Source: Nemertoderma westbladi | Lineage: Eukaryota; Xenacoelomorpha; Nemertodermatida; Nemertodermatidae | Reading direction: 5' to 3' | NCBI GenBank assembly: GCA_032718475.1 | Contig: JAUCBJ010005730.1 | Coordinates: forward strand, 1 to 29,557 | Length of the DNA: 29,557 bases | In this document: positions 8,951 to 17,970 of the stretch, piece after piece | How the letters are laid out: each line of letters opens with the position of its first letter | Position numbering within the stretch: the stretch's first letter is position 1 | Notes under the pieces: generated by a model | The model's input: the letters and a program-made list of their open reading frames with translations, nothing else | Told to the model about the DNA's origin: nothing | Database searches by the model: none | Made by a program: the position numbers and the translations under genes

Positions 8951-9142
8951 GTGACAGGCAAGAGATTTGTTGATAAGATGAGGGAAGAACGCGCCCCGGC
9001 CGAGCTTTGTGAAGCCATGGAATCCTTCCATCGCGCTTTGGATAATGAACACAAGTTCTTTGCGGAACAAATACACATCAGCATGAAAGATGTTGGAATT
9101 AAAAACGCTAGGTTGATTCGACTTGTGGTTAACAGATGTGAG
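8951..9142 (+). CDS. Annexin-like gene, visible exon 3 (end of repeat 3 and start of repeat 4)
   Basis: Bounded by TTGTTTGCAG (ends 8950) and GTAGGT (starts 9143); 64 codons, phase 0 both sides. Residues begin VTGKRFVDKM (annexin TGK-x-(F/I)-x-x-x-I helix), run through the repeat 3/4 linker, and enter repeat 4 as FFAEQIHISMKDVGIKNARL, then IRLVVNRCE. The family pattern is (Y/F)FAE-x-(L/I)-x-x-(S/A)MKG-x-GTD-x-x-x-L(I/T)R-(I/V)(M/V)V-x-RSE. The type II calcium loop KG-x-GTD has become KDVGIKN, losing the Gly-Thr. The fold residues are kept and the calcium site appears lost. A 6.85-kb intron carrying PRPF18 and transposon A separates it from the previous exon. Confidence 0.88.
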
Positions 9143-9285
9143 GTAGGTATTCCTTTAGGTAGAACATACTTGTATTCGGTACACCATGTCCTGTAATGTG
9201 TCTTTATTGATCAGTTACCTACGTACAACATTTTCCTACGACTCTTAATGAGATTGCATGCAATTTGAAATACTGGAGAGTTAGT

Positions 9286-9546
9286 CACACCGCCGTCCTC
9301 CTTACTGGGTGAGTCAGAATTTTTCTTTTTTACCTTCAATCTTAGCTACTGAAAGCGTTTTAAATAAGATGCAACATTTGGACTCCCATATCTCTGCTAA
9401 TTGTTCAAGAAAGTAATCCTTTAAATGGCCAAACACTGCAGTGTACATGGGAATGGTGAAGAAATATCACCCTTTTCAAACGATTGTAGTTAAAGATTGA
9501 AAGCGAAAATAAAAATTTTGACTCACCCACTGAGGGGAGAGTTGTG
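9286..9546. mobile_element. MITE of about 261 bp with long imperfect TIRs
   Basis: The left arm contains CTGGGTGAGTCAGAATTTTT followed by CTTTTTT and CTTCAATCTTAGCTAC. The right arm, reverse-complemented, contains AGTGGGTGAGTCAAAATTTT then TATTTTCGCTTTCAATC and TTTAACTAC. Homology extends about 70 bases inward and about 20 outward to CACA. No coding capacity. A target duplication is not evident, so exact ends and superfamily are uncertain. It lies in annexin intron 3 (9143-10239). A further GCTGACTCATTTTT near 9673 may be a related scrap. Confidence 0.62.
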
Positions 9547-9735
9547 AAACCATCTTTATTTCAAATTTCATGTAATCTCATCAAGATTGTTTTAAATTAT
9601 ATATAATATATTGGCCTACAAATTTAAAAATGGGGGAAGGGAGTTTCTATTCCGGGACATGGTATAATTATGGGCTGACTCATTTTTGTAAGGAAAAAGT
9701 TATATGAAAAATCCTTTGGTTTCAAATAATGAGGA

Positions 9736-9771
9736 CACCACTAGACCAAGCAGCAGCTTGGTCTAGTGGTG
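9736..9771. repeat. Perfect 16-bp inverted duplication at the SINE head
   Basis: CACCACTAGACCAAGC at 9736-9751 is the exact reverse complement of GCTTGGTCTAGTGGTG at 9756-9771, with AGCA between. The right arm is the A-box region of the tRNA-like SINE, so the left arm is an inverted copy of the 5' end of the SINE. This fits a fold-back or template-switch event at the 5' junction during insertion. Confidence 0.8.
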
Positions 9772-10200
9772 ACATTCCTGGGCTTCCAATTAAGGAACAC
9801 TGGTTCAGACCCTAGATGGGGCAGCACTGTTTGGGCACAGTGCTTTAAATGCTGCAGCCTAGCCCAACCCCGGCTTTCTTCAGTGGTCGATAAATGGGAA
9901 CCAAGGCAACATGGAAAACAGAGTGGAAATATTTACTGTGGAAGATCACCCATGGTGGTAAACAGGTATTCCTTGGCTTAACGAGCCTATAAAGATTCTC
10001 CCATTTATAATGAGGTTCTATTTGTATCATCACTGATACAGATATATAGATATATAAATTGTGGCGGCGTAATTTTGTCGACAAGCAGGCACAGCATTGT
10101 TTATATGTAATATATATATGTATATATATATATTGCAGCTGCAATACAGCATGCTGATCGTACAGTAGAAGTAGTGTATTCCAGAATTTATTTGAATTAA
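9752..10200 (+). mobile_element. tRNA-derived SINE and linked repeat sequence
   Basis: The head has a pol III A-box-like TGGTCTAGTGGTG at 9759-9771 and a B-box-like GGTTCAGACCC near 9802, with tRNA-like spacing, so it derives from a tRNA (Glu/Gly-type A box). It does not fold as an intact tRNA and continues without a tRNA 3' end. The body includes ATCACCCATGGTGG, also present at 2304-2391. Further right, AATTTTGTCGACAAGC then GGCACAGCATT and GCAGCTGCAAT (10068-10150) match, in reverse orientation, 13580-13640. A TA-rich microsatellite (10108-10133) interrupts that part. The right boundary is approximate, and the right portion may be a separate repeat. Confidence 0.62.
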
Positions 10201-10239
10201 TTTTAAAGCAATTCACATTCTTATTATTATTTACAATAG

Positions 10240-10350
10240 ATTGATATTGGAGAAATCTGTGATGTTTATCAAGAAGAATTCAACAGAACAGTTATTGAGG
10301 ACTTGGAAGAGCACGTAGATACTGAATACACAGTACTGTTAACCGAGTTG
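10240..10350 (+). CDS. Annexin-like gene, visible exon 4 (end of repeat 4)
   Basis: Acceptor TTACAATAG ends at 10239. It encodes IDIGEICDVYQEEFNRTVIE then DLEEHVDTEYTVLLTEL, fitting annexin EIDL-x-x-I-x-x-x-(F/Y)-x-x-x-(Y/F)-x-x-(S/T)-(L/I)-x-x-x-I-x-x-x-(T/D)S-x-(D/E)Y-x-x-(L/V)LL. Together with the preceding CE it restores the RSEIDL-equivalent as RCEIDI. Donor chosen is GTTG|GTAAGG at 10351 (phase 0). An alternative is GTATCG at 10429, also phase 0, which would add 26 charged residues. If no splice is used, the frame stops at 10477-10479 inside the 37-bp array, giving a 42-residue alternative tail. The canonical donor is preferred on consensus. Confidence 0.82.
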
Positions 10351-10429
10351 GTAAGGAGAGGAATTGAAGCGTCGGCGAGGAAACAAGAATCCGATATAGT
10401 TAAACGAAACGATTCATCTAAAACTACGG

Positions 10430-12616
10430 TATCGGTTAGTGCTACAGCAGTGATAGAGACGCACTGCGGTATCGCTTAGTGCGATAGCAGTTATAGAGAC
10501 GAACTATATCGGTTAGTGCGACAGCAGTTATAGAGACGAACTCTATCGCTTAGTGCGATAGCAGTTATAGAGACGAACTATATCGGTTAGTGTGACAACA
10601 GTTATAGAGACGAACTCTATCGGTTAGTGCGACAGCAGTTATAGAGACGAACTCTATCGGTTAGTGCAACAGCAGTTATAGAGACGAACTCTATCGGTTA
10701 GTGCGACAGCAGTTATAGAGACGCACTCTATCGGTTAGTGCGACAGCAGTTATAGAGACGAACTCTATCGGTTAGTGCGACAGCAGTTATAGAGACGAAC
10801 TCTATCGGTTAGTGCGATAGCAGTTATAGAGACGAACTCTATTGGTTAGTGCGATAGCAGTTATAGAGACGGTCTCTATCGGTTAGTGCGACAGCAGTGA
10901 TATAGACGAATTCTATCGGTAAGTGTGACAGCAGTTATAGAGACGAACTCTATCGGTTAGTGTGGCAGCAGTTATAGAGACGAACTCTATTGGTTAGTGC
11001 GACAGCAGTTATAGAGACGAACTATATCGGTTAGTGTGACAGCAGTTATAGAGACGAACTATATCGGTTAGTGTGACAGCAGTTATAGAGACGAACTCTA
11101 TCGGTTAGTGTGACAGCAGTTATAGAGACGAACTCTATCGATTAGTGCAACAGCAGTTATAGAGACGCACTCTATCGGTTAGTGCGACAGCAGTTATAGA
11201 GACGATCTCTATCGGTTAGTGCGACAGCAGTTATAGAGACGATCTCTATCGGTTAGTACGACAGCAGTTATAGAGACGATCTCTATCGGTTAGTGCAACA
11301 GCAGTTATAGAGACGAACTCTATCGGTTAGTGCAACAGCAGTTATAGAGACGAACTCTAACGGTTAGTGCAACAGCAGTTATAGAGACGAACTCTATAGT
11401 GATATAGACGAATTCTATCGGTTAGTGTGACAGCAGTTATAGAGACAAACTCTATCGGTTAGTGCGATAGCAGTTATAGAGACGAACTCTATCGGTTAGT
11501 GCGACAGCAGTTATAGAGTCGAACTCAATCGTTTAGTGCGACAGCAGTTATAGAGACGAACTCTATCGGTTAGTGCAACAGCAGTTATAGAGACGAACTC
11601 TATCGGTTCGTGCAACAGCAGTTATAGAGACGAACTCTATCGGTTAGTGCGACAGCAGTTATAGAGACGAACTCTATCGGTTAGTGCAACAGCAGTTATA
11701 GAGACGAACTCTATCGGTTAGTGTGACAGCAGTTATAGAGACGAACTCTATCGGTTAGTGTGACAGCAGTTATAGTGACGAACTCTATTGGTTAGTGCGA
11801 CAGCAGTTATGGAGACGAACTATATCGGTTAGTGCGACAGCAGTTATAGAGACGAACTCTATCGCTTAGTGCGATAGCAGTTATAGAGACGAGCTATATC
11901 GGTTAGTGTGACATCAGTTATAGAGACGAACTCTATCGGTTAGTGCGACAGCAGTTATAGAGACGAACTCTATCGGTTAGTGCGACAGCAGTTATAGAGA
12001 CGAACTCTATCGCTTAGTGCGATAGCAGTTATAGAGACGAAGTATATCGGTTAGTGTGACAGCAGTTATAGAGACGAACTCTATCGGTTAGTGCGACAGC
12101 AGTTATAGAGACGAACTCTATCGGTTAGTGCAACAGCAGTTATAGAGACGAACTCTATCGGTTAGTGCGACAGCAGTTATAGAGACGCACTCTATCGGTT
12201 GGTGCGACAGCAGTTATAGAGACGAACTCTATCGGTTAGTGCAACAGCAGTTATAGAGACAAACTCTATCGGTTAGTGCAACAGCAGTTATAGAGACGAA
12301 CTCTATCGGTTAGTGCGACAGCAGTTATAGAGACGAACTCTATGGGTTAGTGCGATAGCAGTTATAGAGACGAACTCTATCGGTTAGTGCGACAGCAGTT
12401 ATAGAGACGAACTCTATCGGTTAGTGCAACAGCAGTTATAGAGACGAACTCTACCGGTTAGTGTGACAGCAGTTATAGAGACGAACTCTATCGGTTAGTG
12501 TGACAGCAGTTATAGAGACGAACTCTATTGGTTAGTGCGACAGCAGTTATAGAGACGAACTCTATCGGTTAGTGCGACAGCAGTAATATAGACGCACTAC
12601 AGTACGGTATCGGTTT
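10430..12616. repeat. 37-bp minisatellite, about 59 copies, in annexin intron 4
   Basis: Consensus unit is CGGTTAGTGCGACAGCAGTT followed by ATAGAGACGAACTCTAT. Each unit holds a small dyad, ATAGAG-ACGAA-CTCTAT, able to form a 6-bp stem with a 5-base loop. Variation is mostly C/T and A/G substitutions (gcgac/gtgac/gcaac/gcgat), with one local deletion near 11395 and a few degenerate edge units. The array begins immediately after the open frame of annexin exon 4 (within two bases of the alternative donor GT at 10429). Both edges carry TACGGTATCGGTT, suggesting growth from that exon-proximal sequence. Confidence 0.95.
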
Positions 12617-12702
12617 GTTATATGGCCCTGCCTTAGGAGAGTGAATTAAGTCCAGTGCTAATTTTAAGTTTCCTCCAATCCTGTTAGGTCGATCCTTGGG
12701 AT

Positions 12703-12775
12703 CTACCGTAGCTCAGTCAGCGACCTATAAAACAGCACACACGCTCATGTTCAAATAGCACACTATGAAATATAT
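12703..12775 (+). mobile_element. Degenerate tRNA-like (SINE head) remnant
   Basis: TACCGTAGCTCAGTCAGCGA resembles a tRNA A box (T-AGCTCAGT-GG) and about 40 bases later TGTTCAAATAG resembles a B box. Acceptor and anticodon stems cannot be completed, so this is not a functional tRNA. It is a decayed tRNA-derived element. The surrounding 12617-13140 shows no gene. Confidence 0.4.
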
Positions 12776-13149
12776 TACAGACAGAGCCCTCAATGGCTCA
12801 ATGATATTAGCCACTTATAATACAGTATATTGGAGCTATCAGCCACTCTGTTATTTCCAGCTTTTACTACATGGTTTCTGCAATACAGCAATGCTCTTTT
12901 TCTGTCAAGTAATTTTGGGGCGAGCCACGAAGTTGAGCGAGCCTTAGCGAAGTAAAACTGTTAGGAGGTGGAGGTTAAATTTTGCAAATAGTTGTTGTCA
13001 TTGTCGTCGTTATCGTTACGATTTTGACATCCTAACTAACTACCGGAATAAAAGCTGTTGAGCTTAGATGAAAAGTTAGATCTGTGTCCCAGCCGAAAAC
13101 AATAATTTGCAGAGATTAAATCGGGAAGATGGACTCCATTTCGGTTAAC

Positions 13150-13345
13150 GCTGTATCGCTGTAACCATTATCGCTGTAGACCCATGGAGATGTTGAGGAG
13201 CGATGGAGACGTGCGTTAAAGTCACCCATTAGAGACAATAATGATTCACTCCATCACTACCTGATTGTAGATTGTGGTATAAATTGTCTACCTCCTCTAC
13301 TGGGGCACGCGCGTGGGTGAATAGCACAACCAAACAGAACCACCT
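13150..13345 (-). mobile_element. LINE endonuclease-domain fragment, frame-shifted
   Basis: On the minus strand, 13300-13264 reads VEEVDNLYHNLQ and 13229-13209 reads MGDFNAR, the latter being the (G/S)DFN motif of APE-type endonucleases of non-LTR retrotransposons. Upstream VLFTHARAP resembles the (Y/F)-x-P-x strand that precedes it. The two blocks are in different frames with a stop between, so the copy is dead. RTE or CR1 type cannot be resolved. It lies in annexin intron 4. Confidence 0.55.
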
Positions 13346-13439
13346 TAGGAAACTTCTTAGACAGTCTTCCAGAACATGAGAAGTGGCAACGGGTGATGCG
13401 GTTGGTGATTTATTATATTTTGTCCAATGATAAATTCCA

Positions 13440-13930
13440 CAATTTACAATATCATATGATGATGCGAGGGCAAGTCGCCCTCCGTGTCCTTCAGAACCTC
13501 ATCAGTCTGTTCAGTCCGCATTCGGACAACACCCACAAGCTTAGGGCTGTTAGCTCGCCATGACCCTACTAGGATCGGCATGCTGCATTGCAGCTGCATT
13601 TTTAAGAATGCTGTGCCGGCTTGTCGACAAAATTGGGCAGTCATTTCCCAATGAGGACCCAAGTGTTGTGGAATTAACTGAGTCTAGTCTCGTGACTCGC
13701 CTCAGTCAGGTTCAACAATGGAATGGTGGAATATGAGAGTAGCCTCCAAACTCCAGAATCCCTCTCCCCCACGCAATCTGGCCTCCCTGGTGACCCAGGG
13801 TTTGGGCCAGAACGGTCATCAGGAAAGGGAATCACATAATTTTTGGTCGCTATCTATCTCCAGTATGGGGTAAGACAGGCAGTCGGTTAGTAAGATGGTC
13901 TATGCAGCCACAGGTGGAACCTCCTTTATC
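13440..13930 (-). repeat. Dispersed repeat fragment related to 10068-10150
   Basis: The reverse complement contains AATTTTGTCGACAAGC, GGCACAGCATT and TGCAGCTGCAATGCAGCATG then CCGATC, which match plus-strand 10068-10165 with a TA microsatellite interrupting that copy. The remainder (13660-13930) is relatively GC-rich with no clear frame beyond 72 codons. Element type is not identified. The homology supports an interspersed family, not a gene. Confidence 0.55.
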
Positions 13931-14029
13931 CTGCATGGAGGTTTTAAGAATCAATGACTTAGATGATTTGACCTGAACTAAAAATATTTTATAAATATTG
14001 TATATGTGTTTAACATCCATAGATTGTAT

Positions 14030-14152
14030 AAATTATAAGTAATTAAACAGGACTAAGGATGATCCAACTCTATAGCAAATGGAGCGGAAAAAATGAATTA
14101 GATTTGCTATAGAGTTGGATCATCCTTAGTCCTGTTTAATTACTTATAATTT
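14030..14152. repeat. 51-bp perfect inverted repeat with 21-base spacer
   Basis: The left arm 14030-14080 (starting AAATTATAAGTAATTAAAC, ending CTCTATAGCAAAT) is the exact reverse complement of 14102-14152. The spacer GGAGCGGAAAAAATGAATTA-G occupies 14081-14101. A transcript of the annexin gene through this intron would form a perfect 51-bp duplex. It lies 43 bases upstream of exon 5. It may be a fold-back MITE, a recent template-switch duplication or a hairpin-RNA source. No flanking duplication was found. Confidence 0.92.
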
Positions 14153-14194
14153 TTATAATTATTTGTATTATTTATTAAAAATATTATATAATAG

Positions 14195-14424
14195 GTTGAT
14201 GCAGAATGTAAAGAGAAACAAATATTAAAACAAGAAGAAAAGGAGTTTGTCAAATATAAATTATTCCAAGGACTGAATAAACCGGAGGATCCTATTATTC
14301 CAGGGCTGGAACGGATACCTTGGATGGCACCACCGTCTAGGAGACGGCTCAAGGACAACCCACTGGCTCGAAGCAACAGGGACCATTACTTAGCCTTGAA
14401 TAAAATACTTACTGAAAGAGCAAG
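14195..14424 (+). CDS. Annexin-like gene, visible exon 5: C-terminal extension, unrecognised
   Basis: An open stretch from acceptor TATATAATAG (ends 14194) to AAG|GTAAGT (donor at 14425), 76 codons plus two bases. With phase 0 entry it reads VDAECKEKQILKQEEKEFVK, then LFQGLNKPEDPIIPGLERIP and a basic segment ending ILTERA. It starts as a charged, probably helical segment and becomes Pro/Arg rich. I do not recognise a domain. Phase agreement with exon 4 upstream and exon 6 downstream, a perfect donor, and absence of stops in only this frame support a real exon. Other frames stop within a few codons. The acceptor lacks a clear pyrimidine tract, and a 51-bp perfect hairpin lies just upstream. 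It could belong to a separate gene rather than the annexin. Confidence 0.6.
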
Positions 14425-15736
14425 GTAAGTTAGGTTACAGCTCTAGTGTTACGGAGATCTGTAATGTTCGGTTAATGTGGGAACGCCACACCTGTAAGTT
14501 CGTGTCACAAATTTGTTATCAATTGTCAAGATCTAGTACTATCCTTATAATTTGAAATAATGCCCACTCCACATTTCTCATCCAACTACATATGTTTTAT
14601 ACATATTTTAAAGTCCTTGCATGGCCAGCTTTCCATCAGTATCAACAGACCAAAAAGAATAACTGTGGTATAAATGGTGAAATATCACCGGCGACTTAAA
14701 TAAAAATTTCAACCAATCTCATAGGGATTTTTTATAATTACAGGGAGACCACATACCTGAATTAATACACTAAATCCCAATTAATTTTTATATTCTCGAA
14801 TTTTATTTTTTTCTAACCGTTTCTATAACGTCCCAGTGTTGGAGTTGGTACAGGGCCTAACAACTTTCACTATAGTATTTAATTGCTATAATTACCTGCT
14901 AGGATTAAAAGCTTAATAAATTTTGCTCTTATGTGTCAGTCCGGTACCTAAGCAATGCACATTAAAGTTAAGGCTTCCACTAACCCATCAGCGGTTTGGG
15001 AGCCGGGATTCTTACTGGTATAAAGTACCAAATTTCATAGCATTTGATTTAAATGGGAACATATTGGTTGTGTGTGGGGAGGGGGAGGGAGTGGGGGGGG
15101 GGGGGGGGGGGGGTGTCGTCGTTAAAGCAAGTGTTTATTACGGGTGATGATAGATCAGTGTAGTTACATCATGCGTGTATAAGGCTGATGGCAGTTCACA
15201 TGTATTTAATAATTTCCAACTTGCGATGCATTGAATTAAGTAGCCAACCACCTAGACTCCACATTATTGCATGTTTGTAACTAATCCAAATATTGGATAT
15301 ATATTATTTGTTAAGTTTGCAGATCATTTAGCTTTGACTCTTATTGTTTGAAAAATAATTCCTATAATATGCCAATAAGATTGATGAGTATTGACCTGGA
15401 TCTGGCGTAATAATAAAATCACATGCCAATACCATAGAGAGAGAAACCCTAAGCTGTATTCAATTTAATTAAATAGTCTTGTGTCATATTATGACTTTAA
15501 AGTGTGAACATTTTGGATTTATTAATTTCAATTATTTTATTGTACCTATGAAACTGGTGTAGTTGATATAGTTTTAGATTGAAATGGCAATAAAGAACAT
15601 ACTATTTACGGACCAAGTATCAATTTTGTTAACCAATTATCGATTCATTGATTTAATAGGATAAATACAGTATCTTTTTAAGAAACTTGAATCAAAGCAC
15701 TGAGTATAGCAAAATTTAAGACATTTTTAATAAGAA
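14425..15736. other. Intron / 5' flank of the SLC17 gene, no gene recognised
   Basis: Mostly AT-rich. It includes a G-rich tract at 15075-15113 ending in 21 consecutive G (15093-15113), a quadruplex candidate. The promoter of the SLC17 gene should lie in the right part, but no core element can be named with confidence. A frame over 14923-15147 runs into the poly-G tract and is not convincing. Confidence 0.5.
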
Positions 15737-17284
15737 ATGGAAAACAGTTCGGGGGCAAGTGGAAAATTACCTATCTGGCTTTGCAGTTTTCGTATTACCA
15801 TTGTGGTAATGTGTTTCTTCAGCGGTTTCATATTAATCGCATTGAGATCAAATTTGTCGGTAGCTATAGTATGTATGACATCACAGCGTGACAATATCTC
15901 ATCAGATACTACAGCTTCACCAAAAGAAGACAGCAGATGCGGAGTATCTGCTGATCAAGTGGAGAATATTAATGATGGTTTTGACGCTGAGTTTGATTGG
16001 TCGAAAGAGACACAAGGGTTGTTACTTAGTTCCATGTTCTGGGGTTATTGTCTAACTCAAATACCTGGGGGATGGTTGTCGGAGAGATTCAGTGCCAAGT
16101 ACGTTGTTCTTGTTGGTCAAATGATGATTAGTATTAGCACCTTAATGGTTCCTATAGCAGCTAGGACAGATTGGAGGATTCTACTGGCAATGCGCTTTAT
16201 ATTGGGACTAGGAAGTGGTCTGTGCATACCGGCTGAGTACTTGATACTTGCCAGATGGTGCCCACCTTCTGAAAGAGGGAAACTCTTTGGATTTGCCTAT
16301 TCTGGGCACTTCGCTGGTAGTATTTTTAGTTTATCGGTGTGTGGTCTTCTTTGCCGATATGGGTTTGATGGCGGTTGGCCAAGTATATTTTATATTATGG
16401 GAGGAGGTTGCGTTATTTTCAATTTTCTTTGGTATTTCGTCGTTTTTGATTCTCCTTCACTACATCCCAGATTATCTACAGCAGAAAAAACATTTATTGA
16501 AAATTCATTTGACGTCAATATATCATTTGAAACGAGAAACGACAAATATGCTACACCATGGAAACAAATTCTAACTTCTGTGCCATTTTGGGCGCTGCTG
16601 GTTGTTCAAACAACTTACGACTATGGAAATTTTGCACTTATGACTCAAATTCCGTCTTACATTAATGAGGTCCTGAATTTTAACATTGAATCAAATGGTC
16701 TGTTTTCTGCTCTGCCGTATATTGGTTTTGTTGTGTTCGCAAATGTTGGAGGGATAATTGCTGATAAACTAATTCAGATTAGATTTCTAACAACAGGACA
16801 AGTAAGGAAGACTTTGGTACTTATCGGCTCTGTATTCCCATCTACTTTGCTAGTCATTATGGCATTTTTATCTTGCGGCCAACACATTGAGGTAGTGATA
16901 CTGCTTATACTAGGCGTTTCATTTCTCGGCTTTAATTTAGGTGGAGGATTTGTTTGCAATCACGTAGATCTGGCACCTCAATATGCAGGAACACTGATGG
17001 GGCTCTGTAACACATCAGCTGCGATTTCTGGAATTATAGCTCCTTATGTTACGGCTTTGGTTACTCCAGATAAAACTCAAGCTCAATGGCGCACAGCCTT
17101 CTATATTTTAGGCGGTGTCGCAATTTCTGGAGCAATTGTGTTTGCTGTATTTGGGTCTGGAGAAGTCCAATCATGGTCCAAAAATGATTCAAATTCTGGT
17201 AGTATAAAGAACAAAGAAAGTTCAATAGTTCATGAAAATATTGCGAAAAATAATATTGATCAGTTGGAAGTAACATATTTATAA
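15737..17284 (+). CDS. SLC17-family (sialin-like) anion transporter, intronless
   Basis: A 515-residue major-facilitator protein of the SLC17 group (sialin, VGLUT, NaPi-I), which move organic anions or phosphate across lysosomal, synaptic-vesicle or plasma membranes. The start is fixed by TAA immediately before ATG 15737. Family blocks in order: IALRSNLSVAIVCM (34-47, TM1); a luminal loop with possible N-glycosylation site NIS (53-55); ETQGLLLSSMFWGYCLTQIP then GGWLSERF (91-118); MRFILGLGSGLCIPAEYLI and WCPPSERGK (152-182); GWPSIFYIMGGG (213-224); YINEVLNFNIESNGLFSALP (308-327); DLAPQYAGTLMGLCNT (411-426). The C terminus GEVQSW (475-480) is as in sialin. Twelve membrane segments are expected. 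Tyr168 occupies the place where sialin and VGLUTs have His in PA-x-H. It lies, same strand, between annexin-gene exons 5 and 6. Substrate cannot be inferred. Confidence 0.95.
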   Translation: MENSSGASGKLPIWLCSFRITIVVMCFFSGFILIALRSNLSVAIVCMTSQRDNISSDTTASPKEDSRCGVSADQVENINDGFDAEFDWSKETQGLLLSSMFWGYCLTQIPGGWLSERFSAKYVVLVGQMMISISTLMVPIAARTDWRILLAMRFILGLGSGLCIPAEYLILARWCPPSERGKLFGFAYSGHFAGSIFSLSVCGLLCRYGFDGGWPSIFYIMGGGCVIFNFLWYFVVFDSPSLHPRLSTAEKTFIENSFDVNISFETRNDKYATPWKQILTSVPFWALLVVQTTYDYGNFALMTQIPSYINEVLNFNIESNGLFSALPYIGFVVFANVGGIIADKLIQIRFLTTGQVRKTLVLIGSVFPSTLLVIMAFLSCGQHIEVVILLILGVSFLGFNLGGGFVCNHVDLAPQYAGTLMGLCNTSAAISGIIAPYVTALVTPDKTQAQWRTAFYILGGVAISGAIVFAVFGSGEVQSWSKNDSNSGSIKNKESSIVHENIAKNNIDQLEVTYL

Positions 17285-17970
17285 CAAACCTTCATTCATT
17301 TAGTTATTTCGTGAGAGGAAGACACAGACCTGTGGAATAATTTTCTTTCTAAATATGGATGTTTATGTGGCTTCTGAATGATCAATGCCGCGGACAATGA
17401 CAAACTTTGAGTTTGGGCAATACAATGGAGCTTTTACATCATCTGTAATATTGTTTAAACAATGATTTAGATGCCGAATTTACGGCGACCGACATTGGTC
17501 TGGCTTTACTATCTGCGAAGCTACTGTATGTAGCTGGTTACCGCCCTACTATTTGCGAAGCTAGTCTGGCTACCGCCCTTGATTGAATTGGAAGAGCTTT
17601 TTTTTAATATGCATACAATTTTGAACTTAGCGAAATATTGTATCGTTATTAAACGTCTGGTGTCATTCATACCTTTTTTACAATAAAATACAGCTTATTG
17701 TATATGTATAGATTTGATTAGAATTATTAGTTTGGTGACAGGACACGCACGCTACGAGATATAAGAGCACGACATAGCATGGGTGGGTTTGGCATGGCAT
17801 GCCACGCTATAAAACGTTCCGTCATAGCATGTCAGCACATCATGGAATGTCATGGCAATATAATGGTACATTATAACACGCTAGTGGATGGCATGGCATG
17901 TCACTTTATTGTATCTACTTGCCATTCTACGCCACAGCATTATAGCATGTCATGGGGTAATACGGTGTAG
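17285..17970. other. SLC17 3' region and CATG-rich stretch
   Basis: AATAAA at 17682-17687 is the best poly(A) signal for the SLC17 transcript, about 400 bases after its stop. At 17501-17575 a short imperfect direct repeat (CTACTATCTGCGAAGCTA / CTACTATTTGCGAAGCTA) occurs twice about 45 bases apart. From 17774 to 17955 the sequence is unusually rich in GCATGG/CATGTC strings, including the palindrome GGCATGCC. No additional gene is seen. Confidence 0.55.
17682..17687 (+). promoter_or_regulatory. Candidate poly(A) signal of the SLC17 gene
   Basis: Canonical AATAAA (within TTTTTTACAATAAAATACAG) 398 bases after the SLC17 stop codon, on the same strand. A GT-rich sequence (TTATTGTATATGTATAG) follows at 17695-17711, as a downstream element would. 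Confidence 0.5.

Noticed and set aside
9756-9830. Functional tRNA gene
   Set aside because: A and B boxes are present but no acceptor stem or anticodon arm can be completed, and the sequence continues as a SINE body.
9766-10216. Small frames on both strands (71 and 123 codons)
   Set aside because: They overlap the SINE, the TA microsatellite and annexin exon 4 on the wrong strand; composition is that of repeat DNA.
10430-12616. CRISPR array
   Set aside because: The 37-bp units are head-to-tail with no unique spacers, and the DNA is eukaryotic.
13444-13662. 72-codon minus-strand frame
   Set aside because: It lies in a dispersed repeat also found in part at 10068-10150; no recognised domain.
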